Positions 37,497 to 51,100 of a stretch of 64,000 nucleotides of DNA are shown here, piece after piece. The position numbers and the translations under genes are program-made. This stretch comes from Chionis minor (taxonomy: Eukaryota; Chordata; Aves; Charadriiformes; Chionididae), in assembly GCA_013398295.1 (NCBI GenBank), contig VZSF01011292.1:321509-385508 (forward strand), read 5' to 3'. Numbering within the stretch: position 1 is the first letter of the stretch; each line of letters begins with the position of its first letter. The notes beneath the pieces are model-generated. The model made no database searches. It saw only the letters and a list, made by a program, of their open reading frames with translations, and was not told the origin of the DNA.

Positions 37497-39561
37497 TCTC
37501 CTGCACTAAGCCCAGAACACTGCCATAGGTGAAGCATTCACCTAATTCTGGAATTAAGTGGAGAGGGGGAAGAGGAGAAGTGACAAACCAAAAGCTGCCA
37601 AATTCTTCATAATAGCAAAATTTTGGCCAACATCATGCTTTTGCCATACTCTGTTAAGATGACTTTGATGTTGTATGGCTGAATATTCACATTTAAATTG
37701 TCAGGAGGAAGAAATCAATACAAAGTAAACCAGTGGTGGACAAGCTAAATATTTTCTTTTTTCTTTTTCCCATGAAGAACAGCCATTTAAAAATACTAAG
37801 CAGCACCAGCAGCAGTAATTTTTAGCGTGTCACAACAAGGTCAATATGTTGCTAACTTTACAATTCTTTGGGCTAATAGATAAGACGTGTTGAAGCAGCT
37901 TTTGTTTCATTTGGTATTATACTCATAATGATTTTAGGTGGCACAGGGGGTCAATATTTCTGAACATTTCACTGCTCCTGAACAGACAGAAGGACATATT
38001 GTTTATTTAGCTGCCTAGTGATTTCTGACACAGGAGCCTATCAATTATATTATGGTATGAAAACCAGTGCCAACAAAAAGGACTCCTAACAGAACACCAC
38101 TATATGGTTGCTCAAGAGCTGATTATTCAGGAGCAATCAAAATATTAAACCTAGCAAATAATATTTAATCTGAGGCTAGCTCTGTAGCAATCTCTGGGGT
38201 TTTTTTAACCTTGGAAGACTACATGCCACTGACTTTAAATATTCATTTTATGAGGTGGTGCAGGATTCCCCAGAATCTACTTGATTTCAGTTGCCAACAC
38301 TTAAAGCCTTTGGCGAAAATTATCCATTTAAGCAAATGCAGCATCTAGGCAGGAGATGGAATTACATTATTTTCCTACAGCTACTTATGTTCTTGCCCAG
38401 TGTGTCCATTATTGTCCAGAAGCTTTTACAAGCACCATTACCCTAGACCCTTTAAAAACTGTCTATAATGCAAGGTTAAATCTCTGAACTGCATTAAATC
38501 TCAATTCAAACAACCTCATTGTTATTACATATGCATCAGTATTACAGACACTCATTTGTGCATCTACATTTAAAACTAAGTTGCGGTTTTATAGCAAATA
38601 TCAGGTACAGAAATTTGATTTGTCCAAAAAGGTCTACTAGGATCATCTGGATTCCTCTGTCCAGTCAGGAGCAGCCACAGCAATTTATTAAAATGAAAGG
38701 ACATTTTGGAAATAGATGCTTTTCCCTACTGACCCATCCCTTGCAATCAAAACCATGTTCACCCACCAGCTGAGATGGGGAGAACATTCTGAAACCAGTT
38801 GAAAAAGAAACCTTAGTCATACATAGGGTAAAAAAGAAGAGACACGATGAAACAGCCTAATTCATGTCATAAACTTCTAGGAGTGAAGCCATCTGTATTG
38901 CAATACTTCACTTTATATCAAGGCTTTCCTTGGCATCTCTTATGACATTTGAAGATCTTTTAATACGCTTATGATCTATAATGAGCTCTATCTTGTGCTT
39001 TCTAACAAATGCTACAAAGGCCAATTAAGGCTCCCTACATATGGAAAAAGTGTAAAATTTAATTAAGACATCTGTCTTTTGAGTACAGAAACACCAGTGA
39101 GGAATCAATACTATGGACAGCATCTGTTTTGTTTCTCAGCTTGAAACTAATATCCACTCAAAATGGGACTGATGGGATCACAGAGAACCCTCTGGAAGGA
39201 GGAGCAGGTTACTTCTGCTCTAGAAGAGTACGCTGAGGGATAAAAGCTTTACAGATGAGGACGAGGCACACAAAGCTTGAGATGGGAAGAAGCAGAGAAA
39301 GAGCCCTCAGCATAGTAAAGAGACTAAGACATTTCTGAGAGGACCAGGAAAGAAACACACAGCCAGGTCCTTCCTGGTGGACTACACACCAGAGGAATGC
39401 ACAGGCTTTGCTGCAACACAAGAGACATTAAACCTTGCAGGTAGGTCCAGACATAGGAGACAGGACGTAGGGAAAGTTATTTACAAACATTTTTGGTTTT
39501 CTTACTTATTCTTTTATTTTCAAGTTAACTATTAAATTTTTCCTCCTAATAAAATCTTTTC

Positions 39562-39660
39562 TAAATCATATAATTCAGATTGGAAGGGCCACAGGTATTT
39601 TTTGAGAACCCTCACTGCAAGGAAAAATAGACCCACCTCAGATCCATGTCTAAATGTGGC
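39562..39660 (-). mobile_element. Possible old CR1 3' tip
   Basis: ATCATATAATTCAGATTGGAAGGGCC resembles the minus-strand CR1 3' tip (ATCATAGAAT, then GGTTGGAAGGGACC) and is followed by roughly matching sequence, but divergence is high and nothing further upstream is recognisable. Confidence 0.4.
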
Positions 39661-42600
39661 TTCTCAGTCAGAAAAAAAATCCAAAACATGTTTTAAACAA
39701 TATGAGCATAAGATCCACAGGCTCTAACTTGATGCTTGATTCCAATGCACTAACTTGAACTCTCTAACTTTATTTACCAGATAGTTTGAAGGAAAACTCT
39801 TATTAAAGAAATATCACAATCATTAGGTCCTGAACTTAATGCAATAAAGTCAGTTTTCTTGTAAAACGAATAAATACAGTTATTAGGTAAGGCTCCCTTA
39901 TTCTTGGGATAGGTTTATTTTCCTCCTCTTATTGCACCATACTGGAAATTTTTTAATCACCTATTACCTATTGTGTCAGTCATACATAATTTAACTCAAG
40001 CCTTCCTGTTTCTGTCTGAGTCCTCCCCATTTGGCTGTGATTCTCACCAAACTGACCAGAAGAGTGGGCAAGAATGCATTGTTGTTTCACAATAACTTTA
40101 CAGTGTAGAAACAGATGCATTGAGATACTTCACAACTGCTTTCTTTTACAGAACCTTTTGTTGGAACACAGTTACAACTTTGGCCAAAAGTGTCAGATTT
40201 ATTCTTTCAACAATAAAAGCATGCTTTCTGTGCAGATTAAAGAAAACTAGTCAAGGAGTTTTCAGATTAAAAGCTCTGATTTAAAATGACTTGCAAGATT
40301 ACTGTTTTTACGCATACCTAAAAATCAAGTGTAATGAAATTAAAAGTTAATTAAATATTTGAATGGATCTTCAAAGCAGACATCAAGGGATACAGAAACA
40401 TTTTAAGATAAAGGGCATTGCTCCTTGATACACAGCAGCAGTCAGTATTCACATTAGGAAAAAAAAAAAGAGAATCTTTCTAAATAAGTTGTGGCGGCAA
40501 GTTTTCCACAGATGTGCTTTATGCTACTATCACATTCATCAATGTTCATCTACCCTATTAAGAAATAATATTTATCAGGGGTTGTTTACTCTTAGTCATT
40601 ATGTGGTAAGAATATGCACAGGAGCAGCCTTCACTCCCATTCTTTTGTCAACACGGTGACAGCTCACCGGGTGCAAAAACCTCCTTGAGAATTATTGCGT
40701 CTGCATGTCCTGAAATCACAGTGGGAGTTTTTGTTAAGGTGATAGCCTTTCAAAACACAGATTTCAGACAACTGGTCTGTCATGTTGCTTACTTTAGACA
40801 GGCAAGTAACAGAGCTGCCAAACAAGGTAGAATATGCAGCCCTTGGGGGACCAAGTGCAAGCTTTGGGTTTTGTTAGTTTCTAAATAGCATTATTACAAA
40901 GAACAACAGAAAAAAAACAACCACAAAAAAAAAATCAAACCGCTTTTGAGTTCCTCAAGTATTTATTTTGGTTAGCTTGGGAACCACCAGAAGTACTCAA
41001 AACTACAGAGGCAAAGTTTGTTGTCTTATTTTCTTGTGTAGTACTTCATTGAACAAATGCCCCTTCTCTCAGTTAGGGTATTTATGGACTAAACCAAAAC
41101 ACATGCTAAGGTTTGCAAAACATGTTTGTCCATGACCAAAATAAACAAGCACTCTCCTGACTGCAGGAATACCTTGTCTGTTTCTGAAGAGATCAGCCAG
41201 GTTTTAGAGATTTGCTAATTGTTTCCACAAGGCTTGCACTTCTGGTTTCCACAACCTTCTGTTCCTTTCCATTGCCAGGAAGCTCATTCTGTTGATTCCT
41301 AGGGTTAGTCCCTTTTTTCCTGTCACATAGCTTAAGGACAGCAGAAGCAGAGCAGCTGGGATATTAATGGAGCGCTAAGTAGAACAGCGGGAAGGTAAAT
41401 GGAGCAGCAGCCAGGAAACAACCAAAAGCTAAGGGGAAAAAACTTGGTGAATCACGTCTTTCCCTCCTTACCACTGAACTACATGAAGGTGAACTGCAAA
41501 AGTACTTATTTATTAAAACCCACATGACATACTGGGTGTAGGAGCTGAAGGACAACAGACTCTTTAGATCTGGTAAAGATTGAGACCAAGGGCATCAATA
41601 TATTCTACCTATACTTTAAAATTTACTGTGGGATGGTCAGGAACCAGAAAAAAAATAATTATCATCCAGATCTTTATTTCACAGATTCTCTAACACAATA
41701 CATAAAGCCTCTCCTGTTTCTCTTTTCCCAAGGTATGAACTAATGATTATTTCAAGGGACAGAAACCTCACCAAACAGCAGAGCCAAATGAACAACTTGC
41801 ATCAAATAACAGGTCCAGTTCTCTTGCCATGAAAACTTCATTATGTATACATTTGAAGTAATTTTTAACAGAAACAACAGCAGTATGAAAATTAAGTAGT
41901 TGTAAGTGGATGTTTTCCCTCATTTAGCTGTAACAATAGATTCTGGGTTTTTGATATTGTCAGAATTTTTGAAACTGATAGGTGGGTTTGGTATATTTTT
42001 ATAATTGCCTCTGGACATTATACCCAAGTTGAGGGCAAGTTGAGGGTAAGTTGAGGGTAAGTTGAGGGTAAGGCTTACAACTAAAACATTGAATTTCCTG
42101 TGTAATGTTGCTACTGCATTCTTTTTATACATCATTACATTTCTGAGCCTCTTTTGGCATTGCACCAGCAGAGGCAACTGCTACCTGTCCAGTGGATATC
42201 TTTTTTCCTCCTCCTCCTCTTCCATTTCCAAAGAGGAAAATGCATGTAAAGTTTTCCAGGTGCTACTATTGTTAGCTTTTACTTTATCTTTAAGTGTGCA
42301 GCAAACACGCTGAAATGTGTAAAGTTCAACTAACATATCCCCATTCAATGCAAGACCATACAAGATGAGAAGATATTTAAATTTGAGAAATATTTTACAT
42401 GCACACTCATTCTTTCATAGTCAAATGCTCACAAGGATGAAGATGCACATACCCAAGTAGTCTGTGCAAGATGACTTGTGGTGAACATGGAGATAAGGAA
42501 CATCAACAGCCATTGAATTCTTACTGTACCTTCTGGGTCCCTCTTAGGCTGGCAATATGCTGGCTTTTGGATGTAACTTTTATATAGTTTACAACTTGAC

Positions 42601-43134
42601 AGCAATGGCAAACTTTTAATCCGGTGCCACCTTTATGACTCATTGAACAACATGTATTCACCTTCTTTTCTACCTATAGCCTGTCCTTTGGTTTAAGCTT
42701 TATTTTGTTTCCCTAAACTGAATGTTACTGAGAAACTGCATGCAGATGTACTATGATTTTACCAAAATACTGACCTAGATGCCATCAACACACGTAATTC
42801 TTTTATCTCTTCTTTCACCATTTCCTCTGGTGGTTTCACACCCAAACATTCCCATTCATACTTTCTTTACACCAACAATAACATTTCTATTGCATATTTC
42901 TATAATCCTTTCACCTGAACCTTAGTCTAATCACATCATGCCACTTGTGCTTCAATTATGTGACTTTACTGAGAATCAGTGTAATTCTTTCCAGACTGAA
43001 GCCTTGAAGCAAAGATTAAAGTCTGTCACACCTGGAGCAAATTCAAGATATCTAGGGACTTTCACTTTCTCAGAATGATACTAAACCCAGCTGTAGGTCT
43101 TAACAAAATCACCTTTTTCAAGATCAAGAAAGCA
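39661..43134. other. Unique AT-rich sequence, no gene recognised
   Basis: No recognised gene. An A-rich tract lies at about 40891-40943 and a minisatellite at 42026-42069. A minus-strand exon-like segment at 41472-41544 has a good acceptor (GTTGTCCTTCAG) and a GTAAGG donor, with TQYVMWVLINKYF in its single open frame. No family is recognised. Confidence 0.5.
42026..42069 (+). repeat. 11-bp minisatellite, four units
   Basis: AAGTTGAGGGC followed by three exact AAGTTGAGGGT units in tandem, 44 bp in all. The first unit differs at its last base. The array ends in AAGGC. Confidence 0.97.
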
Positions 43135-43868
43135 CCCTCAGCAAGTTTGTGAATGATACTAAGTAGATGGGGAGCAGTCGACATACTGGAAGGCAGGGCT
43201 GCCTTTCAGAGACCCTGAATATCCTTGCATGCTGAAAAAACGACCCAACAGAAACCGCATGAAGTTCAACAGCAAATGCAAAATCCTGCATTTAAGAGCA
43301 ACAGAACAGGCTGCAGATGTCTGGCTGGGGAGCAGCTCTGCAAGGGAGTTCCCCTCAACTCAGCAGCTGTGAGACTGCATCCAGAGCACTGTGCCCACTT
43401 TTGGGCTTCCCAGTCAAGAAAGGTATTGGCATACTGTAGCAAGTCCAGCAGAGGACAATCAACATGATCAGGAGGCTGAAGCACACTATTTGCAAGGAGG
43501 GGACAGACCTGGGGTTGTTCAGTTTGAAAAAAGAGACTTGCTAGGGGTGTGGGGGTGAGGTATGTGTGTGTATCTTATTTCCCTCTTCAAATACTCTCTA
43601 ACATAAAATACAGATGAAGATGCATGGAGCCAGACTCCTCTCAGAAGTGCATAGTGACAGAATGAGCTGCAACATGGAAAATTCCAATCCGGTTTCAGGT
43701 TAAAACTTTTTAACTGTGAGGGTGCTCAAACACTGAACAGGAGCCCAGAGCAGTGGTGTTATTTCCATCCTTGGAGATACTCAGCATTCAACTGGACAGA
43801 GCATCGAGCAGCCTGATATAACTTGACTCTGTTCTGTCCCTTCCAACATAAATTATCCTATGAATACT
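43135..43868 (+). mobile_element. Old CR1 LINE, longer 5'-truncated copy
   Basis: Plus-strand CR1 starting at the CCTCAGCAAGTTTGTGAATG landmark, further upstream than the other copies. It then runs through ATGAAGTTCAACAGCAAATG, CTGCATCCAGAGCACTGTGC, GAGGACAATCAACATGATCA, GGAGCCAGACTCCTCTCAG and CCATCCTTGGAGATACTCA, and ends at CCTTCCAACATAAATTATCC and TATGAATAC, a mutated 3' tip. Numerous stops and a TG-rich insertion near 43540-43575 show it is old and dead. Confidence 0.9.
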
Positions 43869-45579
43869 AAAAAAGTCTGCAATCAAATTGCTTCCTGTAG
43901 TCTTACTCATATGAATGAAAATCTGGCAGAAGCATGCAGGTAGAAAGCTTTGGTTAAAAACAGTAATCATTTGATAATAAAAAAACCATAAAATTCACTT
44001 ACCTAATCTGCATCAAACACATCTGGATTCATGGCCATACTACTTTTGAACTTGCTTAGTACTTTTCCAGGTATTTTCCAAAGTCTGCATTTCAATTTCT
44101 ACTGTCTATCTCCTTCCACACACCTACATGATGGTTTCCTTCTAATGAAAAAGTTAGAGAGGTAAAAATGTCTTGTTTAATGAAGGCTTCAAAGTTAAAT
44201 TGAGTTTCCAGGGGGGAAAAAAAGTTTACAGTTCTCCACCAATATCCAGTCCCATGCACCTGTAACAGGTTCCAGGAGGGGTAACTACAGAATTATTATC
44301 CTATTGTTTTAGTCTCAAATCTGGCTCCTAAAGATCCTCTTTATTCCTAGATTGGTATTTTCTGTGAATTCTGACTAGCTGCCTAAAATGGCAAAAGCCT
44401 TCATTACTAAAATCTAAAAATGTGTATTTTCCCAGTAGGGCAACAGTTACTCACAGAAAATAGACTTCAAACTCTAAAAACCTCAGGTTTATCAGATAGC
44501 TTTAGGAAACAACCAATCTTTTCTTCTCTGCTGTGTTTTGGAATTGTAATACCCTGAATTCTGGTCTAAGATTGAGTAGCTTCTGGGGTTATTTTACATT
44601 TATGCAACTCACACTAGTTCTAAGGGTAAAATTATTTCCCCCCATTTTTAAGCAACCAAATCAAGGGTGTAAATCAGTAGTCATTTAGTATCTTTTCCTA
44701 GTCAAGGGGGGAAGATTATCATCCCAAAGTATCATTCATTCTCTTATATAGAGATACTTATACAAGAATTGCCAGATGTTACAGAGGAAACCGAGACGAC
44801 TAGATCTCAGACGGATAGCATTAAATGATCACGTATTCTCTGGGCCTACCTGCAGTGAAAACGTGCAAGATACTACTTGCTTGACTTGGTGCTGGGGCAG
44901 GAATTGGATATGATCTGTCTGACCAACAAAGAGGTCTCCTATACCATACCACAGTCTCAGCAGAATCCATTATTGAGAATGTTCCATGCAGTTTTTGATG
45001 TAGTTTTCCCTTATGTTTTAAGGAGTTAAAGCTCACGTCAAACATCTGCTATTTACCTAAATCACTTCATACTATTTTTCAAACTCACGATAGCTGAATA
45101 CTACTCTTCCTCTAAGCCACTGCTATTAAATATAAGCAAGAGTTAAAAATCACTAAATAAGCAAATTTAAGCAAAAGTGCTTTCACTCATAGATCAACGT
45201 CTTAACTACAGTATGTTTCAGCCTCCATCCACGTCCACCTACCTGACAACACAGATTTATAAACTCAGGAGCTATGTATCAACTTAACAAATACTTCTAG
45301 CTTCTTAGCATTCGTATGCATATATATGTCTATATACTAGAAATATTTTCTGTATGTGTTCCTTAATCCAATTTTTCCAAAACACTTATCTAAGGCTTAG
45401 TGAACTTCATATCCAAAAAAAGATACTACACTGAGAAGTAGATACAACTGACACTGATAAGAGTAATGTTAAAGGTATTTTACATTTGCTTTTCAGTTTT
45501 GTGGTTGCAAATATTAAAATGCTAAGCAAGCTGAATACAAAATGTGATGTACCATCAACAACCGCCAACACATACTTAC

Positions 45580-45632
45580 TATTGCCTGTATTTTGCTGGT
45601 TCTATATAGCACAATCTTTTCTCATTAGATAG
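45580..45632 (-). other. Candidate exon (minus strand), unrecognised
   Basis: A 53-nt minus-strand segment between an acceptor ending CCCATTGTAG and a donor ATA before GTAAGT. One frame is open and reads LSNEKRLCYIEPAKYRQY, entering in phase 0, which is what the segment at 48068-48149 leaves. The pyrimidine tract is poor. Unrecognised. Confidence 0.13.
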
Positions 45633-48067
45633 CTACAATGGGACTATTCAATTGGTTGTGCAAAGTTTTGCTTGAATAACCACATAAAATTGCATGTAAA
45701 AGTTTTCCTAAAGTCTTCTAAAAGTTAAGACCAAGAAGTAAAGTTAGAATTCTTTAAGTTGAAGTCTTAAAGAAGAATTTAAAAAGTAGTAAAGTAAATT
45801 AAATGCCTACTTATTACTGAAATCCACTGAAGTTGGGAACTTCTTTCCCACCCTCTGAAAAAACCAAATGTGTATTCCCCTATAGGGCACTCAATTTTCA
45901 GAAAAACAGGGCAACGTGGAAGGGAAAACAACTGCTATGTGCTTTTGCAATCAAGGTTCTTAAGTTAAAAAAATTGACAAAGTCAAGCCTTAATTCAGGA
46001 TTCTTTCTAATTTTAGGACTAACCCAAATGTCACTATCTCTATGCTGCCCATATGTAATTGGCAGAGATTTACAGAACAGTGGGAAAAGTCTACCTGAAA
46101 ACATGCCAAGACCAGATTTGTTCTTAAAATCTTTAATAATTCTAAAAATTAGGTCCATGTTTTCTATGTTTAACACATCTAAAACCACACTTTTCAAGTT
46201 GATACCTGAAAGCAGACAAAAGGGGAGGAGAAAAATGGAAATATCTGGGGTTTTTCTCCCCATCCTGCCCCTTTTTATTTTGTCTGGTATATGGGTGATT
46301 TTTCAGCTGTCGTTACTGTGTTCTGACTGTAAGTCTCTGTCAAGGGCTGCCATCCAACTCTCTAAGCAAAGGTCACTCAGTGGCAGGGATTGGGAAGTAT
46401 TAGAGAGCTTACAAGAAGGAAGAGATAATGACAAAATCCAGTGTTTTAAGCCGCCTGCCATACCCCTCCCACAAAATCCTCATAATGAACTTCCTATGCT
46501 ATAAGGTTTTGGGGTTTTTTAATCAACACTGTGTTGTAAGTTTCACTGAAAATAAATGATACATTTTGCTACATCTCTTCATAATCTGGTGCAACCTTTC
46601 AGATTTCAGCTACCAATGCACAGAACAGATTAAAAAATAAGCAAGTACCAGTCCCTAAAATAATCTCTATGCAGGCCACCTGATTCACAAACATCTCTTA
46701 TCCTCAGAATGCAAAATCAGGTCAATAGTGAATTATGTTTTAACCTATTAGCATCCAACACACCTAATAACCAAACGAGCCTACAACCATATGTGTATAT
46801 CAGAAGTTAAAACAGCCTCTCACAGAGCATTGCAACGAGCACACTTAATGACTTCCCAACAAAGGTGAGGCAAAAGCAATCAAAAAGAGGCAAATGCCAA
46901 AATGTAAGCTTGAAACCTCCAGAATTTGACGTGTTAAAAAAGAAACTACAGCAACATTTTATAAGCTACTTGGTTGAGTCAACAGATGAATTATGGTGGA
47001 AAATATTCAGGTCACATGCAGATAACTAGACATGCTTCCTATGTATGATATAGTAGTTCTCTGATGTAAGGCTATATAGTTATTATATTAGCGACAAGTA
47101 ATACAGTTGTATTAGTGACAAATAATTATTGCATATAGCTAGTTATATAGAATATTACAGAGTTCAATTAAAAAAAAACAGAACAAACCAACCACGTGCA
47201 TCTTCGCAATTTTCTTGGGAAAAACTGCTGAATCATTTTGGTAAAGATAATAGCGATGAGCAGTAATGTAGAGTGTAGAGCTGGAACCTCCAAAATTCCA
47301 GATGAGAATCTGAATCATCAACTAAATAGATGCTCTGGAGCATCAGGATGGGTAAGAAGGCCAGTCCACATTCTACATCCAGCCACTGGCAAGAAAATAA
47401 CATGCTTTTTGAAAATCAAAGTGTGAAAGACAGATATGCACCAGGCTTGATTGCCTTCCGGGATTCTCTTGAAAGACAGTCTCAATTTCAGCCACTTCCT
47501 CACCAAAGTATATGTCAGGTAGAAGTAGTAAGCAAGGAAAACACTGCTTTGTCCATCTCACACCAAGTAACATTAAAACAGGAAGCCAGGTAATTTTAGA
47601 AACTATTTTAGCCTAATCCCTGATTACTTATATCAAAATGCCTTAATTGAAACCATATTGTTATTATATAGCAAAATTAAGCACATATGAATGTTTTATT
47701 TATCACAAAAATTCAAACCTTTAACAATTCAGTTATTCTTTTTCCATTTTAGAGTTAATGCTACATTTTCTGCACTTGTATTTGATTTCCTTAGGCTAAT
47801 CACAAAAATCATTTTTACCTTCAAAATATTGAAATGTGCTTTCATCTATAGCTGTTCTGCCATATGTCTGCAGGATAAGATCTCATACCAGATCATAATC
47901 AGTTAGAAGAAAAGCAAAATTCTGGTATCATTAAAGCTATTGCTGTTCCTTCATACTTTTCCAGGTAGAAGTAACACAGGAACCTTTTTCTCCTAATATT
48001 CCATCTACCTCCCTCTCTTCAAAAGACACTTCACTGAGCAAAACCAAAAGCATCACCAAAAACTTAC

Positions 48068-48149
48068 CTCAGTCAGAATTTTCAGTTTCTCCTTAAATTG
48101 TAAGGCAATCGCATGCCAAGCACTTTGGGGTATACTTGATCTATGGTCT
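48068..48149 (-). other. Candidate exon (minus strand), best single candidate
   Basis: An 82-nt minus-strand segment lies between the acceptor TTTGAATACTACTGCAG and the near-consensus donor GAG before GTAAGT. Two frames are closed by stops. The third stays open throughout, entering with two codon bases used and leaving in phase 0, and ends in AWHAIALQFKEKLKILTE, which would form an amphipathic helix. I recognise no protein family. Signals this good also occur by chance in long introns. Confidence 0.25.
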
Positions 48150-51100
48150 CTGCAGTAGTATTCAAATTAAGGACTCTGCATAGAGTAGGAAAATATTTCC
48201 TGAATATTCAGCCACATATTTAGCTATACTGTTTGTAACCTTCATATTTTGTTTCCATCAATAAATTAGCACTGACTTTGCCAATATAAATGTTCATAAA
48301 AGCAGTAATTCTTTGTTTACAAAGACCAATATTTCAAGGAAGGGCTTCCCAAATCTTTCTTAAATATTGTTTGTAAAATTCACCATCTACAGTATGTACT
48401 GCAACAGTCCCATTCTACTCATCCTCACTGAGTGAGTTCTAAAACTAATTCATACAGTACAAATGGCAAATGCTGCCAGCTAACCTACAGGTTATGTTTT
48501 GTTATTTAAATTACACAGTATTTTTATATAACGTACTGGGCGTTACTGATTCTGTTGTCCCACATGAGATCCTCAGTGTGTTTCTGCCTAAAGTGGTCAG
48601 GGCCTCAACACCATGTTTCTAAAACTTGGTCAAAGCAGAAGTCTACAGCTGACTCTGGAGGAAGATGAAAGGAAATGTGGCAAGGTCAGCTGAAGGAGTA
48701 AGAAATTACTTACCAAAATATTTTTAGTGTTGACAGTAGTTCAAGGCTATTTTTAACACAATTTGAAAAATGCAGGAAAAGAAAGAGGAGAAAATGAGAC
48801 TATTAAGTTGAAAAGACAAAGGAGAGCAGTAATAACATCCTCAGGTCTAGTAATTTTAGATGTTACTGAAAGTCAATAGTCACACCAAGAATAGACTTGA
48901 AGTGTTTGTGTTCCAAGAGACAGTGAAAATAAAGAAGGATCACAGGCAAGATGGTGTCGCTTTGAGAAGTTCTAAATCAGCTTTAGTGAGTGACAGCAGT
49001 AATTACCCAGGCTCTCCAATGTGTTACTGGATTATTAAAGGTGAAGAAAAATTCTAGATTAGAGATGCATCACCTTGCTCTAGATGAGCACAAATGATTT
49101 AACCCATGGTAATTTAAATGATATGCAGATTTAATTCAAAATATTTTCATTAATTTAATCCAACTAAAAATTTCAATTTGCACAGTTATATAAGTCATCA
49201 TAATGTGACACTAAAAACACACCCTATATTAGGCATTGACATTAAGAAGTTTTCATATTAAAAAAAAAACCTGTAAACCCTTGAGCACTAAAATAGTTTT
49301 TTCTAGATCAAAGCAACAAACAGTTTCATATTTCAATAAAATGCAAAATAAAAAGATTATCAAGAAACACCCATGAACTGAAGGAGTCTCTTCATGGATG
49401 CTGCTATCCTAATCTATTATTCTACCAGCTGCACCTCATTATTCTACCAGTACTAACACCGATGAAGGGTTGGAAGGTTTTAGACGTGCCAACTGTCATC
49501 TCTTTTTTTTCTTCCCAATGTGCAATACTCAGCACTCTGCCAAGATCAGCCTGGTCACACAGGCCCTTGTTTCAACAAAACCAAGAGATACTTGAAGATG
49601 CTTTCAAAGGATTTACCACCGGTGGTTAGCCATTGTACGTCTCAGAAAGTACAAGCGCAGTGTACTTTGCAGAGGAACACACAACAGGGACTACCACATT
49701 ATGCTTGTTTTCATTGTAAGACATTTCTTCTTTTTCACTGTTCCCTCACTCACATGGAAGCGTGTAGTTTAAAATTAACACAGAATGTGTTTTTGCATTG
49801 ACCATCTCTTCTTGTCTCCAAATCAAAAACATGGACTCTTTTTTCCTGCTCTTAAGATCAACTGCCTTTCATGCTGCAGCCAGCTCTTCTGTTTATTATT
49901 TACATACAATTCTCACGGTTATTCTGTTAGAAGAAAACAAATAAATTCATGCAAACTACTCCAATCTTAGAGCTAACGGTTGTATACAGATTATATTAGG
50001 CTAAAATTATTTATGTTGATATTTTAAATTGACTGTTATGGGGAAAAAGAACTGTAGACAGATTATCCAGTTTGGGCTTCCAGAGATTTGTTATACAGCA
50101 AGTCAGATTTGCTCCTTTATCATTATAAAAATCTATACTTAATAGTTGCAAGTCAAGAAAGACCATAGTTTCTGATTCTTGAGCATTTACTTTAACCCTA
50201 AAATCCAAGAAAAAAATAGACATTTACTTTTAGATTTACATTTAAAATTCACATACGATCTGCAAAGAGAAAAACAGATGCCTTATTTTATGCATCAAGT
50301 CTGGTGACAAATTAATAGAAAAAGATATACTATTAACAAAATATTAAAAATAAGTTGGTACTGTCAAAACTGTGATTGTATTTTTGTTTCCAGAAATTTA
50401 CAATATAACATGTTAGCATGTCACAAAACATACAGAGCCAGAAAGATGTTAACACCTAATGCTCAATGCTCACAAAGGTGAAAATTTGCTCTTTTTACTA
50501 TGTATCAAAATGCCTAAAAATTTCATCAAAGAACAAGTAATATGGGAATCACTTGAAATGTTGTAGGCAGCTGACTGTTGTGGGGGGAGAAGCTTGCAAC
50601 ACTGATATCAATATCAGATTGTGCTAAACATCCCATTCTCTCTTTACACCCACTGGCAGCACGCAAACAGCGGCACCAAACAAGGTTCTTCAGGGTGTAT
50701 TCCGTCCACACACCCAGGTACTCACACACCTACATCTACTGAAGCACCCATACGTGTGCGAATAGCAAAGACAAAAGTCAGTCTTGAATACTTTTGGGTT
50801 AACTTGATCATCTAACACTTGACCTACAGCCCTCCAAAGAATGCTTCCTTTGGGTTCTGAAGGTTTTACGTTAAGCTGTTAGATAACAAGCACATGGTTT
50901 CCATTAAATTTTTCACACACCTTTAGTACAGGTGTACTAAAAATTGCCAGAACAGACCCACATGTACTATTGCAACTGTGGATCTAAACATACCTCCAAA
51001 TCAAAACTGTGTTCAAGTTGATATTAACTGGACACGTTATATAAGAATAAGGTATGTTTCTGAGTATTCATTACATCTGTAAACAACTGCTAAGTTTGTT

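Larger units (their letters stand above)
32887..39561. other. Unique AT-rich sequence, no gene recognised
   Basis: No recognisable coding region. It contains a 17-base G run at 34198-34214, two short hairpins (35416-35439 and 37466-37496) and exon-like minus-strand segments at 33606-33622 and 34337-34373. None of these establishes a gene. Confidence 0.5.

Noticed and set aside
44004..44088. Minus-strand segment with GTAAGT donor and peptide KFKSSMAMNPDVFDAD
   Set aside because: The frame ends in a stop exactly at the donor and the sequence upstream is purine-rich, so there is no plausible acceptor.
44855..45043. Minus-strand open segment before a GTAGGC donor
   Set aside because: The reading frame looks protein-like (VVWYRRPLCWSD), but no good acceptor lies in a compatible phase and no homology is recognised.
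45833..46504. Longest open frame, 223 codons on the plus strand
   Set aside because: No recognisable domain, signal or membrane topology. A 121-codon antisense frame overlaps it, and a frame of this length is only mildly unusual in 64 kb. There is no promoter or poly(A) context to support a single-exon gene.
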